DNA of 64,000 nucleotides from Sporomusa silvacetica DSM 10669. Lineage in GTDB: Bacteria; Bacillota; Negativicutes; Sporomusales; Sporomusaceae. This document shows, piece by piece, positions 53,251 through 61,624 of this stretch (positions within the stretch are counted from its first letter, which is position 1; each line of letters begins with the position of its first letter). The position numbers and the translations under genes are program-made. Under the pieces are notes generated by a model. The model ran no database searches. It worked only from the letters and a program-made list of their open reading frames with translations, and was not told where the DNA came from. The stretch covers positions 1 through 64,000 of the forward strand of contig NZ_LSLK01000165.1 in the NCBI RefSeq assembly GCF_002257705.1, in the 5' to 3' direction.

Positions 53251-54552
53251 ATGATGAAGAAAGTAGTAATTGTCGGTGGAGGCTGGGCCGGTTCTGCTGC
53301 TGCGTTAGCAGCGCGAAATACTGGTTGTGAGGTAGAACTATTTGAACGGGCAGATATGTTGCTTGGCACCGGATTAGTTGGCGGAATTATGCGTAATAAT
53401 GGTCGCTTTACTGCTACGGAGGAAATGATTGCGATGGGTGGCGGGGAGTTATTTGAAATCTGTGATGCATGCGCACGCCATAAGAATATTGAGTTTCCAG
53501 GGCATAAGCATGCTAGCTTATATGATGTATCAACCATTGAACCGGCGGTTCGTAGAGCATTGCTGGAGGCTGGGGTAAAAATTCATTTAATGGCTCGCAT
53601 CAATGATGTTATCGTCGAAGATGGCAAAATTATCAAAGTTATTGCCGGTGTACTGCATAATGATGAAGAAATTGAAGCTTATGGTGATGGATTTGTTGAT
53701 ACATCCGGTACGGCCGGTCCCCAAGGTAATTGCATGAAGTATGGCAATGGCTGTGTCATGTGTATTTATCGTTGCCCGACCTTTGGACCACGTTTCAGTA
53801 TTGCTGCGAAGGCTGGCGTAAAGGAAATTATCGGAGAAAAAGCCGATGGTACTTTGGGCGCAATGAGTGGAGCATGTAAACTTCTCAAAGATTCTCTTGC
53901 TCCTGAAGTCAAGGAAGAACTCGAAAGAACTGGCGTTTGTGTTATTGCGGTTCCGCGGCATTTGCAAAAAAGCATGGAATCCCTTGGACAAAAGGCATGC
54001 CAACAGTATGCACTAAAGGAATTTGCTGAGAACATTGTTCTATTAGATACTGGTCATGCCAAACTCATGTCGGCATATTACCCCCTCGAGTTGCTGCGCC
54101 AAATACCTGGTTGTGCTAATGCCCGATTTGAAGATCCATATGCTGGCGGCATCGGCAACTCTATGCGCTATTTCGGTATGTTACCCCGAGACAATGCTTT
54201 GCAGGTACAAAGTCTGAAAAATGTTTTTTGTGCTGGCGAAAAAGCCGGATTACTTGTCGGTCATACCGAAGCGATTGTAACTGGAACACTCGCCGGCCAT
54301 AATGCGGCACGACTGGTGTTAGGGCTTGAAACAATCGAAATTTCACCAGAGTTAGCTTGCGGCGACGCTATTGCTTATGTAAATGAAAAGATGCAGACAA
54401 AGGCAGGACTAACGAAGAAGTACACCTTCTCTGGTTCGGTATATTTTGAACGTATGAAAAATAAGAATCTTTATAGCACGAACGTTGAAGAAATTAAGAA
54501 AAAAGTTACTCAGACCAATATGCGTGGAATTTTTGCAGAGCGGTTCGACTAG
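53251..54552 (+). CDS. FAD-dependent oxidoreductase (GidA/TrmFO-like fold)
   Basis: A 433-aa flavoprotein: VVIVGGGWAGSAAALAARN dinucleotide-binding motif at the N-terminus, an ELFERADMLLGTGLVGGI follow-up, a Cys-rich loop KYGNGCVMCIYRCP (about 165-178), and a C-terminal FCAGEKAGLLVGHTEAIVTG segment closely resembling the FAD-binding end of GidA/TrmFO. It is too short and differently arranged to be a tRNA-modification enzyme. GAGGAGG lies before the ATG. It is followed by an aminotransferase and two dehydrogenases. Substrate unknown. Confidence 0.82.
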   Translation: MMKKVVIVGGGWAGSAAALAARNTGCEVELFERADMLLGTGLVGGIMRNNGRFTATEEMIAMGGGELFEICDACARHKNIEFPGHKHASLYDVSTIEPAVRRALLEAGVKIHLMARINDVIVEDGKIIKVIAGVLHNDEEIEAYGDGFVDTSGTAGPQGNCMKYGNGCVMCIYRCPTFGPRFSIAAKAGVKEIIGEKADGTLGAMSGACKLLKDSLAPEVKEELERTGVCVIAVPRHLQKSMESLGQKACQQYALKEFAENIVLLDTGHAKLMSAYYPLELLRQIPGCANARFEDPYAGGIGNSMRYFGMLPRDNALQVQSLKNVFCAGEKAGLLVGHTEAIVTGTLAGHNAARLVLGLETIEISPELACGDAIAYVNEKMQTKAGLTKKYTFSGSVYFERMKNKNLYSTNVEEIKKKVTQTNMRGIFAERFD

Positions 54553-54604
54553 GCTCACCTTTTTGAGCATGTAAACAACTAAAGTTATGAAGGGAGGCCT
54601 GTCT

Positions 54605-55795
54605 GTGGGAAATATAGCAGTGGCAAAGAGACTGGACCCGATTGCTTTCGCAGGAATTCGTAAAGTCTTTGAAAAAGCCAATCAGTTAGAAGCACAAGGT
54701 AAAAAGGTGATTCATTTTGAAATAGGCCGCCCCGATTTTGATACTCCGGTTCACATCAAAGAGGCTGCGAAACAGGCGTTAGATAAAGGTTTGGTCCACT
54801 ATGCGCCGAACGGTGGAATCCCAGCATTGCGGGAAGCCCTTGCCCAAAGGCTTAAAGCCGATAAAAACCTGAATTACAACCCGGATACCGAAATCATAAT
54901 TACAGCCGGGGGACAGGAAGCGTTGTATCTAAGCTTTTTGAGCATTCTTGATGAGGGGGATGAAGTAATTCTTCCTGATCCATGTTTTGGCCCATTTCCC
55001 TTGGCGGTGGGGCTGGCTGGCGGTGTTCCCGTTAAAATTGGACTGCAGCCAAGTCAAAATTACGGTTACGATTGGGAGGCTGTTAAAAAGGCGCTATCTC
55101 CCAGGACTAAGGCGATTATAGTGAATTCCCCCCATAATCCTACAGGTGGTGTTTGGTCAGAAGAACAACTAAAAACAGTAGCTGCCTTTGCCTGCGAGCA
55201 TGATCTGTGGCTAATCTGCGATGACGCCTATGACCATTTGATCTACGCGGGATGCCGGCTGTCACCCGCTGCGTTTCCGGGAATGCGGGAACGAACCATA
55301 CTATGTGGTTCGCTTTCCAAAACCTATGCAATGACAGGCTGGCGCATTGGCTATATTGCTGCGATTGAGCCGATCATTGGCGCAGCTATCCGGCTACAAC
55401 AGAATATTATGCTGTCACTTTGTACTTTCGCTCAGCATGGAGCGGTGGCAGGACTAACCGGTTCGCAAGACTGCGTCCGTGCTATGGCAGCAGAATTTGC
55501 TCGCCGGCGTCAACTGGTAATGGAAATGGTCCGACAAATCCCTGGAATTGAATTGGATGGAATGCCCAAAGGAGCATTTTATGTTTTTCCCCGCATTACT
55601 CTGCCCAACATCACTTCGGCTCAGGTCGCTGACTACTTATTGGATAAAGCGGGTGTTGCGGTGGTTGATGGTTTGGCTTTCGGTGTAAGCGGTAACGGGC
55701 ATTTTCGCCTATCCTACGCAGTGTCGTATGAAGATTGTCGTGAAGGGCTGGAACGTATCGCGACGGCGATGAAAGTGTTGGCGCAAAAACAATAG
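54605..55795 (+). CDS. PLP-dependent aminotransferase, class I/II
   Basis: A 396-aa fold-type I aminotransferase. I start at GTG 54605, 6 bases after GGGAGG. Hallmarks are FEIGRPDFDTP, HYAPNGGIPALREALA, the NSPHNPTGG cofactor loop, and the Schiff-base lysine in SLSKTYAMTGWRIGY (about 233). Similar enzymes transaminate aspartate, aromatic or branched amino acids. It is followed by a 2-hydroxyacid dehydrogenase after 15 bp, so the pair could interconvert an amino acid, 2-oxoacid and D-2-hydroxyacid. Confidence 0.92.
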   Translation: MGNIAVAKRLDPIAFAGIRKVFEKANQLEAQGKKVIHFEIGRPDFDTPVHIKEAAKQALDKGLVHYAPNGGIPALREALAQRLKADKNLNYNPDTEIIITAGGQEALYLSFLSILDEGDEVILPDPCFGPFPLAVGLAGGVPVKIGLQPSQNYGYDWEAVKKALSPRTKAIIVNSPHNPTGGVWSEEQLKTVAAFACEHDLWLICDDAYDHLIYAGCRLSPAAFPGMRERTILCGSLSKTYAMTGWRIGYIAAIEPIIGAAIRLQQNIMLSLCTFAQHGAVAGLTGSQDCVRAMAAEFARRRQLVMEMVRQIPGIELDGMPKGAFYVFPRITLPNITSAQVADYLLDKAGVAVVDGLAFGVSGNGHFRLSYAVSYEDCREGLERIATAMKVLAQKQ

Positions 55796-55810
55796 TTGGG
55801 GGGGAGGAAT

Positions 55811-56794
55811 ATGTCTATCGTAATAAGTGCCATGCCAAAGTGGCGGTTTGATGCGTCGCAGGTTATAGTTCCTGAAGACTGGGATATTCGGTTTATCAAT
55901 CCGTCAACAGAGAAAGAATTGATTCTAGCCTGCAAGGAAGCGGATTACCTGTTGGTGCCGGCGAGTACTCCCGAAATTAACGCCAACGTTCTGCGAAACA
56001 TTACGCATATCAAATTGATTCAGAGCGTAGGTGCGGGGTTTGACCGTATAGACACGCAAACGGCAGCAACGTTAAAAATACCGGTAGCCAATGTTCCTGG
56101 GCAAAATGCCAAATCAGTGGCCGAATTCACCATTGGTCTCATGATTGCGCTCCAACGGCAGATCCTTGTGGCAGATTGGGAAATAAAAGCTGGCAGGTAC
56201 GGAGAGATCCGTAAAATTCTATTTAAGCAGGGACTAAATGAAATAGAAGACAGCAAGATTGGCCTAGTCGGGTTAGGGTCGATTGGCCAGCATGTAGCGA
56301 GAATCTTACATAGTTTGGGAGCCTCAGTCAGTTACTACGATGGCAGGCGGCAACTGCCGGAAACAGAAGCTCAATTGCAGGTAAGCTATAAATCTCTGGC
56401 GGCATTGCTGGCGGACAGTGATATTGTAAGCCTGCATGTGCCGCTCAATGATACTACGCGCGGTCTCATCGGCCAACGGCAACTGGAACTAATGTCGCCC
56501 GGTAGTTTTCTGATTAATACTGCGCGAGGTGAAATAGTTAATCAGACGGCCTTGGCGCAGATGCTGGAAACCGGCCGCATTGGTGGTGCGGCAATTGACG
56601 TCTTTACGCCGGAGCCGCCAAAATCGGAAAACCCATTGCTGAATCTTTCACCTGCGGCTAGGGCGCGGTTGATTGTGACACCGCATATTGCGGGAGTTAC
56701 CGTCGGGGCAATGCGCAAGATGCTGCAGGCTAGTCTGGAAAACATTGCGCGAGTCATAAACGGTCAACCACCGGCAAATATAGTAAATAGATAA
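55811..56794 (+). CDS. D-isomer-specific 2-hydroxyacid dehydrogenase (first)
   Basis: A 327-aa NAD(P)-dependent enzyme. ATG 55811 follows GGGGGGAGG by 5 bases. It has the NAD-binding GLVGLGSIGQHVARIL, the catalytic Arg region NTARGEIVNQ, Glu in PEPP, and His in TPHIAGVT, so all catalytic residues (Arg, Glu, His) are present. It reduces a 2-oxoacid to a D-2-hydroxyacid, or the reverse. It is cotranscribed, by spacing, with the aminotransferase. Confidence 0.92.
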   Translation: MSIVISAMPKWRFDASQVIVPEDWDIRFINPSTEKELILACKEADYLLVPASTPEINANVLRNITHIKLIQSVGAGFDRIDTQTAATLKIPVANVPGQNAKSVAEFTIGLMIALQRQILVADWEIKAGRYGEIRKILFKQGLNEIEDSKIGLVGLGSIGQHVARILHSLGASVSYYDGRRQLPETEAQLQVSYKSLAALLADSDIVSLHVPLNDTTRGLIGQRQLELMSPGSFLINTARGEIVNQTALAQMLETGRIGGAAIDVFTPEPPKSENPLLNLSPAARARLIVTPHIAGVTVGAMRKMLQASLENIARVINGQPPANIVNR

Positions 56795-56972
56795 AGGTCT
56801 AAGCGATAAAGCCAAGGGAAATTGGTTATATTCTGATGCATAGTGAAGCAGGAATCTGACCCTATTCGACTTATTGAAAGTATCCTAAATTTGGTATGCA
56901 GCGCTCTGCAGCTTGAGCAGTAGTGGGACATACCGGAATGATACTATGCGAGAGCAGAAGGGATTGGATATC

Positions 56973-57929
56973 TTGAAAACAGTATTGATCACATCTAAAG
57001 AATTTGGCAGCCAAATCGATAGGCAGCATAGAATAAAGCTAGAGCAGTATTTTACCGAAAACAATTGGCAGATTGTATGGAACTCGGGAGGTTCAGCTAT
57101 GAGTGCCAGAGACATCATCCAGCAGGATGTCAGGCACAGGCTTGACGCAATTTTGGTTTATTCCAGTTCAGATGAAATTAGCCAAGAGGTTTTCAAACAC
57201 TGCCGGAATTTGAAAGTGGTATCGCGGCATGGTGTGGGTATCGAGAATATTGATGTCATGGCAGCTCAACAAGCAGGAGTGGAAGTTAAAACAACTGCCA
57301 AAATGCCTGGATATGAGACAGTTGCTGATTTAACATTTGCTTTGATGTTGTCTTTGGCAAGGAGAGTGCCGCAGATTGACTCTACATTACGAAAAAGCGG
57401 CTGGTATCGCCCCGTTAGCAGCGATGTTTGGGGAAAAACACTTGGTATATTTGGGTTAGGACGTATTGGAAAAGCGGTTGCTAAACGGGCTAAAGGCTTT
57501 GATATGAAAATTTTGGCTGCCACGCGTCACCCTGATGCTGCCTTTGTTGCAGCAAATGGGATAACCTTGTGCTCACGGGAGGAACTGTTGATCGCAGCTG
57601 ATTTTGTCAGCTTGCATTGTATGTTACATCAAGAAACCAAGCATATGATTGGTGCCCCGGAGTTTGCCCTGATGAAACCAAGTGCCTATTTGATTAACAC
57701 GGCCAGAGCAGGTCTGGTAAACCAAGGTGAGCTCCTTACTGCGCTGAAAAGTAAAACAATCGCCGGTGCAGCCATTGATGTATTCGAGAATGAACCGGCA
57801 GTGAATGATCCCATCATCGCGGAAGGCTTGGATAATGTTGTGGCAACTACGCATGTTGGCTCATATACGGTGGACTCTCTTAGGCGGATGGACTTTCTGG
57901 TGGCAGAAAATATTGTAGAAGCAGTATAA
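56973..57929 (+). CDS. D-isomer-specific 2-hydroxyacid dehydrogenase (second)
   Basis: A 318-aa enzyme, related to but clearly distinct from its neighbour. I choose TTG 56973, 9 bases after AGAAGGGA, which gives MKTVLITSKEFG; an ATG at 56946 has a weaker site. The protein has GRIGKAVAKRAKGFDM, NTARAGLVNQ, ENEPAVNDP and TTHVGSYT, so the Arg-Glu-His set is present, with HVG in place of the usual HxGG/A. It resembles phosphoglycerate-dehydrogenase-type (SerA-like) enzymes without the regulatory domain. Substrate unknown. Confidence 0.9.
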   Translation: MKTVLITSKEFGSQIDRQHRIKLEQYFTENNWQIVWNSGGSAMSARDIIQQDVRHRLDAILVYSSSDEISQEVFKHCRNLKVVSRHGVGIENIDVMAAQQAGVEVKTTAKMPGYETVADLTFALMLSLARRVPQIDSTLRKSGWYRPVSSDVWGKTLGIFGLGRIGKAVAKRAKGFDMKILAATRHPDAAFVAANGITLCSREELLIAADFVSLHCMLHQETKHMIGAPEFALMKPSAYLINTARAGLVNQGELLTALKSKTIAGAAIDVFENEPAVNDPIIAEGLDNVVATTHVGSYTVDSLRRMDFLVAENIVEAV

Positions 57930-57984
57930 TAACTAGTAGAGAAATTTCAATAATGTATTGAAGGTGAGGATTTAATAACTTGAT

Positions 57985-58152
57985 AAAAGGTATGGTAGAG
58001 GCGCGAGACGCAATAGTACTACAGGGAGCTGGCTGCGATGAACTGTAAGGAAAGGGCGGATTGCCGAAATGCTGGGAATGCTAATTCCCGGCATTGGGGC
58101 CGTATTCAACAGGTACGGCACTGTCATCTTCGGATGGTGAGCTATCGCACGG
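57985..58152 (+). ncRNA. Lysine riboswitch (L box)
   Basis: Conserved L-box elements appear in order: GGTAGAGGCGCGA, AGTACTAC, GGAAAGGGCGGATTGCCGAA, the GCTGGGAATG-stem, GGGGCCGTATTCAAC, ACGGCACTGTCAT, and GGATGGTGAGCTATCGC. Spacing and order match the five-helix lysine aptamer. Confidence 0.93.
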
Positions 58153-58176
58153 GGTAAGACTCCTCTTCACTATGCC

Positions 58177-58211
58177 GGTAGCCTCTAACGTATATGGTGG
58201 CTACCTTTTTT
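58177..58211 (+). terminator. Lysine riboswitch terminator
   Basis: GGTAGCC pairs with GGCTACC, followed by TTTTTT. It lies 25 bp after the aptamer, so lysine binding should switch off downstream expression. Confidence 0.88.
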
Positions 58212-58212
58212 C

Positions 58213-58325
58213 TTCTAGAGGGAAAGTATAACTTTCCCTGGATTGAACGCCTATACCCCTACAGGGCACAGGCGGCTTCTGCCGGCGTCCTAAAGGACTT
58301 GGCACAAGCCAAGTCTTATTTTACT
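58213..58325 (+). repeat. Two-hairpin intergenic repeat, copy G
   Basis: A diverged first hairpin (CTAGAGGGAAAG) and a 20-bp insertion between the hairpins. It separates the lysine riboswitch from its gene. Confidence 0.75.
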
Positions 58326-58369
58326 AGTTTGTTTAGAAGGTATGATTACATTTCTTAGGAGGTGAAAGT

Positions 58370-58828
58370 ATGAACTGGGATAATATGCCGCTATTAGTCA
58401 TTCTGGTACTGTCGGTTATTGGAAACAACAATTCCGTATCCTTAGCCGTTTTGGCGCTGTTGCTAATAAAATTAATGGGTTTGACATCCTGGTTTCCTAG
58501 TATTGAAAACTATGGACTAAATATTGGCATTACCATTTTGACAATGGCAGTGCTAACGCCGTTGGCACAGGGCAGAATTTCCATAGGAGAAATGCTAGTT
58601 GCCTTCAAAACGCAGGCTGGTCTGATTGCCATAATTGTTGGGGTGATTGTATCTTGGGTGGCAACACAAGGCATGTATTTTTTGAAGGCATCGCCTGAGA
58701 CTACGACTGCTTTGGTTGTCGGTACAATCGGCGGTGTTTGTTTTCTGCACGGCCTGGCGATTGGCCCACTTATTGCCGGCGGCGTAGTAGCCATGATAAT
58801 AAATTTATTGAATTTATTTAAACAGTAA
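58370..58828 (+). CDS. DUF441 family membrane protein
   Basis: A 152-aa protein with four to five membrane helices, and the DUF441 (UPF0756, YeaL/YtwI) pattern: IGNNNSVSLAVLALLLIKL at the first helix, LTPLAQGRISIGEM, and FLHGLAIGPLIAGGVVA near the end. The function of the family is not established. TTAGGAGG precedes the ATG. A lysine riboswitch lies upstream, so the protein is likely repressed by lysine and may take part in lysine uptake or biosynthesis. Confidence 0.9.
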   Translation: MNWDNMPLLVILVLSVIGNNNSVSLAVLALLLIKLMGLTSWFPSIENYGLNIGITILTMAVLTPLAQGRISIGEMLVAFKTQAGLIAIIVGVIVSWVATQGMYFLKASPETTTALVVGTIGGVCFLHGLAIGPLIAGGVVAMIINLLNLFKQ

Positions 58829-58829
58829 C

Positions 58830-58961
58830 TTGTATAGATACGCTGGAATATTATTATTTGTCCGTTCCATCTCATCCACCGATGTACTCTTTACCGCGGC
58901 TGCAGATGTCGCCAGCCGAAAAAAGAAAGAACAGTTACAAGAAGAGTTACAAATGCAATAA
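58830..58961 (+). pseudogene. Possible C-terminal gene remnant
   Basis: A 43-codon frame directly after the DUF441 stop reads YRYAGILLFVRSISSTDVLF, then TAAADVASRKKKEQLQEELQ. It has protein-like composition but no ribosome binding site and starts at a TTG only. It looks like the tail of a lost gene. The rest of 58962-59137 holds the terminator below and nothing else clear. Confidence 0.35.
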
Positions 58962-58968
58962 AATTTAT

Positions 58969-59015
58969 AAGAACAAATAGGACCAGCTGTTAAACGGCTG
59001 GTCCTATTTGTTCTT
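58969..59015. terminator. Strong bidirectional terminator
   Basis: AAGAACAAATAGGACCAGC and its exact complement form a 19-bp perfect stem around TGTTAAACG. Confidence 0.9.
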
Positions 59016-59137
59016 AGTTACTTCGGTTCTTCCCGTAGTTGAGTCTATTTTCGACTCGATAAGAAGATATAGTAAAAAAGGATAATGCTGCAATATGTAT
59101 AAATTAGTAGTATATAAAAATAACTGGAGATGATCCC

Positions 59138-59755
59138 TTGAAACGCTTCCTATACTTAAATTTTATACTTATCTTTTTACTTACCCTAACTGTCAGTGCG
59201 GAGCCACTCAATATAGCTGCCGAACTCAGCAATGTACAATCGCTTCAAAACATGCAAACTGGCATTTACGCCATTTCTGAAGAAGTTCTAAATACCTACT
59301 TTGCAGACATAGCCGCTAATAACCCTAAGGTAAAAAATGCGACTATTGCCATACTTAAGAACAACAAAATCATACTCACAACAACCATCGAAAAAACAGG
59401 AACAGTTAGGCTTACCTGCACCATCAAAGAATTTTATTTTGATAAAGACAACGCACTACTAAAAATGCATATCGACAAAAAAGAACTCCTAGGCAGTTCC
59501 ATCACATCCTGGTTCATGAATCAAATGAGCCTAGGCTTCATCACCGACCTTTACGGCAACCCACTTGCCCAAGCCAACATCAACAGCAAAGTAAACGGTA
59601 ATACCATTGATATCGATCTAAAACCCTTTGCCACCAGTCTATTTACAACCGGAATCGGACAAACCATCGGCGATCAACTCATAATATCCAATGTCACAAC
59701 AGAAGATAAAACCCTATACCTTCATACCAACTTGGCTGTTACTTTATTAAAATAG
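59138..59755 (+). CDS. Exported hypothetical protein (DUF2993-like?)
   Basis: A 205-aa protein starting at TTG, with TGGAGATGA upstream. A signal peptide (KRFLYLNFILIFLLTLTVSA, cut at about 21) is followed by an alpha/beta sequence: ISEEVLNTYFADIA, then IAILKNNKIILTTTIEKTG and LYGNPLAQANINSKVNG. The layout resembles lipid-binding exported proteins of the DUF2993/LmeA type, but this is a weak match. Function unknown. Confidence 0.7.
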   Translation: MKRFLYLNFILIFLLTLTVSAEPLNIAAELSNVQSLQNMQTGIYAISEEVLNTYFADIAANNPKVKNATIAILKNNKIILTTTIEKTGTVRLTCTIKEFYFDKDNALLKMHIDKKELLGSSITSWFMNQMSLGFITDLYGNPLAQANINSKVNGNTIDIDLKPFATSLFTTGIGQTIGDQLIISNVTTEDKTLYLHTNLAVTLLK

Positions 59756-59759
59756 AAAT

Positions 59760-59855
59760 ATAGTAAGGAGCCTTCATGAATGCAAGCTGCCGGTTACGCA
59801 TGAGGAAGTGAAGGAAGTGGTTGTGGACAAGCTAATCAAAAAAGTTTTCCGTTAG
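59760..59855 (+). pseudogene. Possible gene remnant
   Basis: A short frame reads KLPVTHEEVKEVVVDKLIKK-VFR-stop (to 59854). It is protein-like but lacks a start in frame. It lies between the exported-protein gene and lrgB. Confidence 0.3.
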
Positions 59856-59879
59856 TTGTGAACTGTCCTTTTGATTGTC

Positions 59880-60575
59880 TTAGTGAAGCAGCCAACTGCT
59901 TAGGGGAGAAGCCATCAGTGCGGTAACTACACCGACCAGTGCGATAGCTACGCCACTGACCGCTCCGGCCAACTCGTTATCCTCCAGACAGCGGTCGGCG
60001 CCCAAGGCATGAGAGGCGGCGCCGATGGCCAATCCCCGGGCGATTTGATTCTTGACGCCAATACGGGTTAATAGCGCCGGACCGATAATGGCGCCTGTCA
60101 AGCCGGCGATGATGACTGCCCCAACTGTGAGTGACGGAATGCCACCGAGGGAACGGGCAATTTCCATTGCGATTGGTGTGGTTACTGACTTAGGTGTTAG
60201 CGAGAGTGTGATTTCCAGTGAGGCGTCTAAAAATGAGGCGATGCCAAGTACGGAAACAACACCTATTAGCGAACCGCTGACCACACCGATCAAAATAGCC
60301 TGCCAATTTTTTCTCAGTACAGGCAATTGGCGTACAAGGGGAATGGCCAGCGCCACGGTGGCCGGGCCGAGCAAGAAAGTTATGTATTGACCGCCACGGT
60401 TGTAGTCGACATAGTCAATGTTTGCGATGCTCAGCAATCCGATTAGGAGCAATGTGGAAATCAGCATAGGATGCAGAAGACGCTGTTTCGTTTTTTGCTG
60501 CAGCCACTTTGCCAGTTGAAAAACAAACAACGTGGCTGTAAGACCGAAGAGCGGGTTTTTAATTAGTTCAGTCAC
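59880..60575 (-). CDS. lrgB: LrgB/CidB-family membrane protein
   Basis: A 231-aa protein with about seven helices. Typical motifs are FLLGPATVALAIPL, LTPKSVTTPIAMEIARSLGG and RGLAIGAASHALGADR. LrgB works with LrgA in control of murein hydrolase activity and in pyruvate or related metabolite transport in other Firmicutes. It starts at GTG with AAGGTG upstream and overlaps the lrgA stop by 8 bp, so the two are cotranscribed. Confidence 0.93.
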   Translation of the reverse strand: MTELIKNPLFGLTATLFVFQLAKWLQQKTKQRLLHPMLISTLLLIGLLSIANIDYVDYNRGGQYITFLLGPATVALAIPLVRQLPVLRKNWQAILIGVVSGSLIGVVSVLGIASFLDASLEITLSLTPKSVTTPIAMEIARSLGGIPSLTVGAVIIAGLTGAIIGPALLTRIGVKNQIARGLAIGAASHALGADRCLEDNELAGAVSGVAIALVGVVTALMASPLSSWLLH

Positions 60576-60939
60576 TGGGTGTCACCTTCTTATCCGGATT
60601 CGGCAGTACTTGATCGACAATTTTTCCTGTTAGACACAGGACAATCAAGGTACTAATTAGCACAGTCAGGATAATGGCCACGCTATTTTGAAACAACAAG
60701 TCGGCATAAAGGATCAAGCCAACACCTGCAGGGATAAAGAACAGGCTCATTTCGCTGAGCAGAGCATTAGCTGTCTGTTCAATAAAGTGCATTGGCAAGA
60801 GTCCGGTTGCTAAGGCGATAGCTAGCAAAACAAGCCCGGCTAGGCTACCTGGCAAGGGAAGGTGTAATAGCTGGCTGAGCGTTGTTCCGACAAACTGAAA
60901 GAGCAACAATATGGTAAAGCCAAATATAAAGTTCATCAT
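60568..60939 (-). CDS. lrgA: LrgA/CidA holin-like protein
   Basis: A 123-aa, four-helix protein with LLHLPLPGSLAGLVLLAIAL, a MSLFFIPAGVG segment and a charged C-terminus. It is a holin-like partner of LrgB. The start at ATG 60939 follows GAAAGGAG; the longer frame to 60969 adds ten residues without a site. Confidence 0.9.
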   Translation of the reverse strand: MMNFIFGFTILLLFQFVGTTLSQLLHLPLPGSLAGLVLLAIALATGLLPMHFIEQTANALLSEMSLFFIPAGVGLILYADLLFQNSVAIILTVLISTLIVLCLTGKIVDQVLPNPDKKVTPSD

Positions 60940-61061
60940 AACATAGCTCCTTTCGCAATTAAAATGCATAAAATCAATTGTAATAAGTTCGACTTGGGTC
61001 TGTCAAGTTGGGAGTGTCCATCTGATATGGAGCATAACGGACAGGAACACGGCTGAAACGT

Positions 61062-61097
61062 AAAACAGCGCCCAATATCATTATTTGGCGCTGTTTT
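61062..61097. terminator. Hairpin with T-run in the lrgA-ilvA gap
   Basis: AAAACAGCGCC pairs with GGCGCTGTTTT. It separates two convergence-free regions; elsewhere in 60940-61492 I see GTTTCAGC-AAA-GCTGAAAC (61183-61201) and the hairpin listed next, but no gene. Confidence 0.75.
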
Positions 61098-61384
61098 GTT
61101 ACAGGGGGCGGGGTTATTAAGTGCGCCCTGCGACTTAACACGATAAAAAATTATTAAAAAGTTATTACCTGATAGTGAAGTCGTTTCAGCAAAGCTGAAA
61201 CAGCCAAGTTTATGGTGACAGTATACCCCGTCTGTAGTGTCGGTAGTCTTGCCGCGTGCATTAAGATAAACGTCTTTTTAGAATCAAACTTTAGTAGATA
61301 GTTTGTTTTATTTGGAGTATAGATGAGCAAATTAAGGGAAAGCATTACTGAGTTCCACAAGGTCAGTCACCTTCCCGCGCTACC

Positions 61385-61425
61385 CTTTATATTAAAGGCA
61401 GATAACTGCCCTCAATATAAAAAAG
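61385..61425 (+). promoter_or_regulatory. Leader hairpin before the ridA remnant and threonine ammonia-lyase
   Basis: TTTATATT pairs with AATATAAA, and GGCAG-ATAA-CTGCC pairs inside, followed by an A-rich run. It may be an attenuator or mRNA-stability hairpin. Confidence 0.4.
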
Positions 61426-61492
61426 ACTAAATTTTTTTGCAAATATAACTGCAAAAACTACGTAATCACCATTACATTTAGGAGGAATGACA

Positions 61493-61612
61493 ATGAAAGA
61501 AGTAATCGAAACAAAACAGGCACCTCAGGCAATCGGTCCCTATTCGCAAGCTAGGATGTCCGGAGGTGTTTTGGTCGAAATCGAATTGATTGCTTGCAGC
61601 CACAATAAATAA
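61493..61612 (+). pseudogene. ridA: ridA (YjgF) with a large internal deletion
   Basis: A 39-codon frame with AGGAGG spaced 7 bases before the ATG. It encodes the RidA N-terminus (IETKQAPQAIGPYSQA) joined directly to the RidA C-terminus (GVLVEIELIA), missing about 85 residues of the 125-residue family. RidA deaminates reactive enamines made by threonine ammonia-lyase, the very next gene. An in-frame deletion is the simplest reading; a functional peptide is unlikely. Confidence 0.85.
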
Positions 61613-61624
61613 GGAGATGCTATA

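Noticed and set aside
57930..58212. T-box leader before the DUF441 gene
   Set aside because: The T-box sequence is missing, whereas all lysine riboswitch elements are present in order.
61154..61360. 68-aa minus-strand frame in the lrgA-ilvA gap
   Set aside because: No ribosome binding site, non-coding composition, and it spans the perfect hairpin at 61183-61201.
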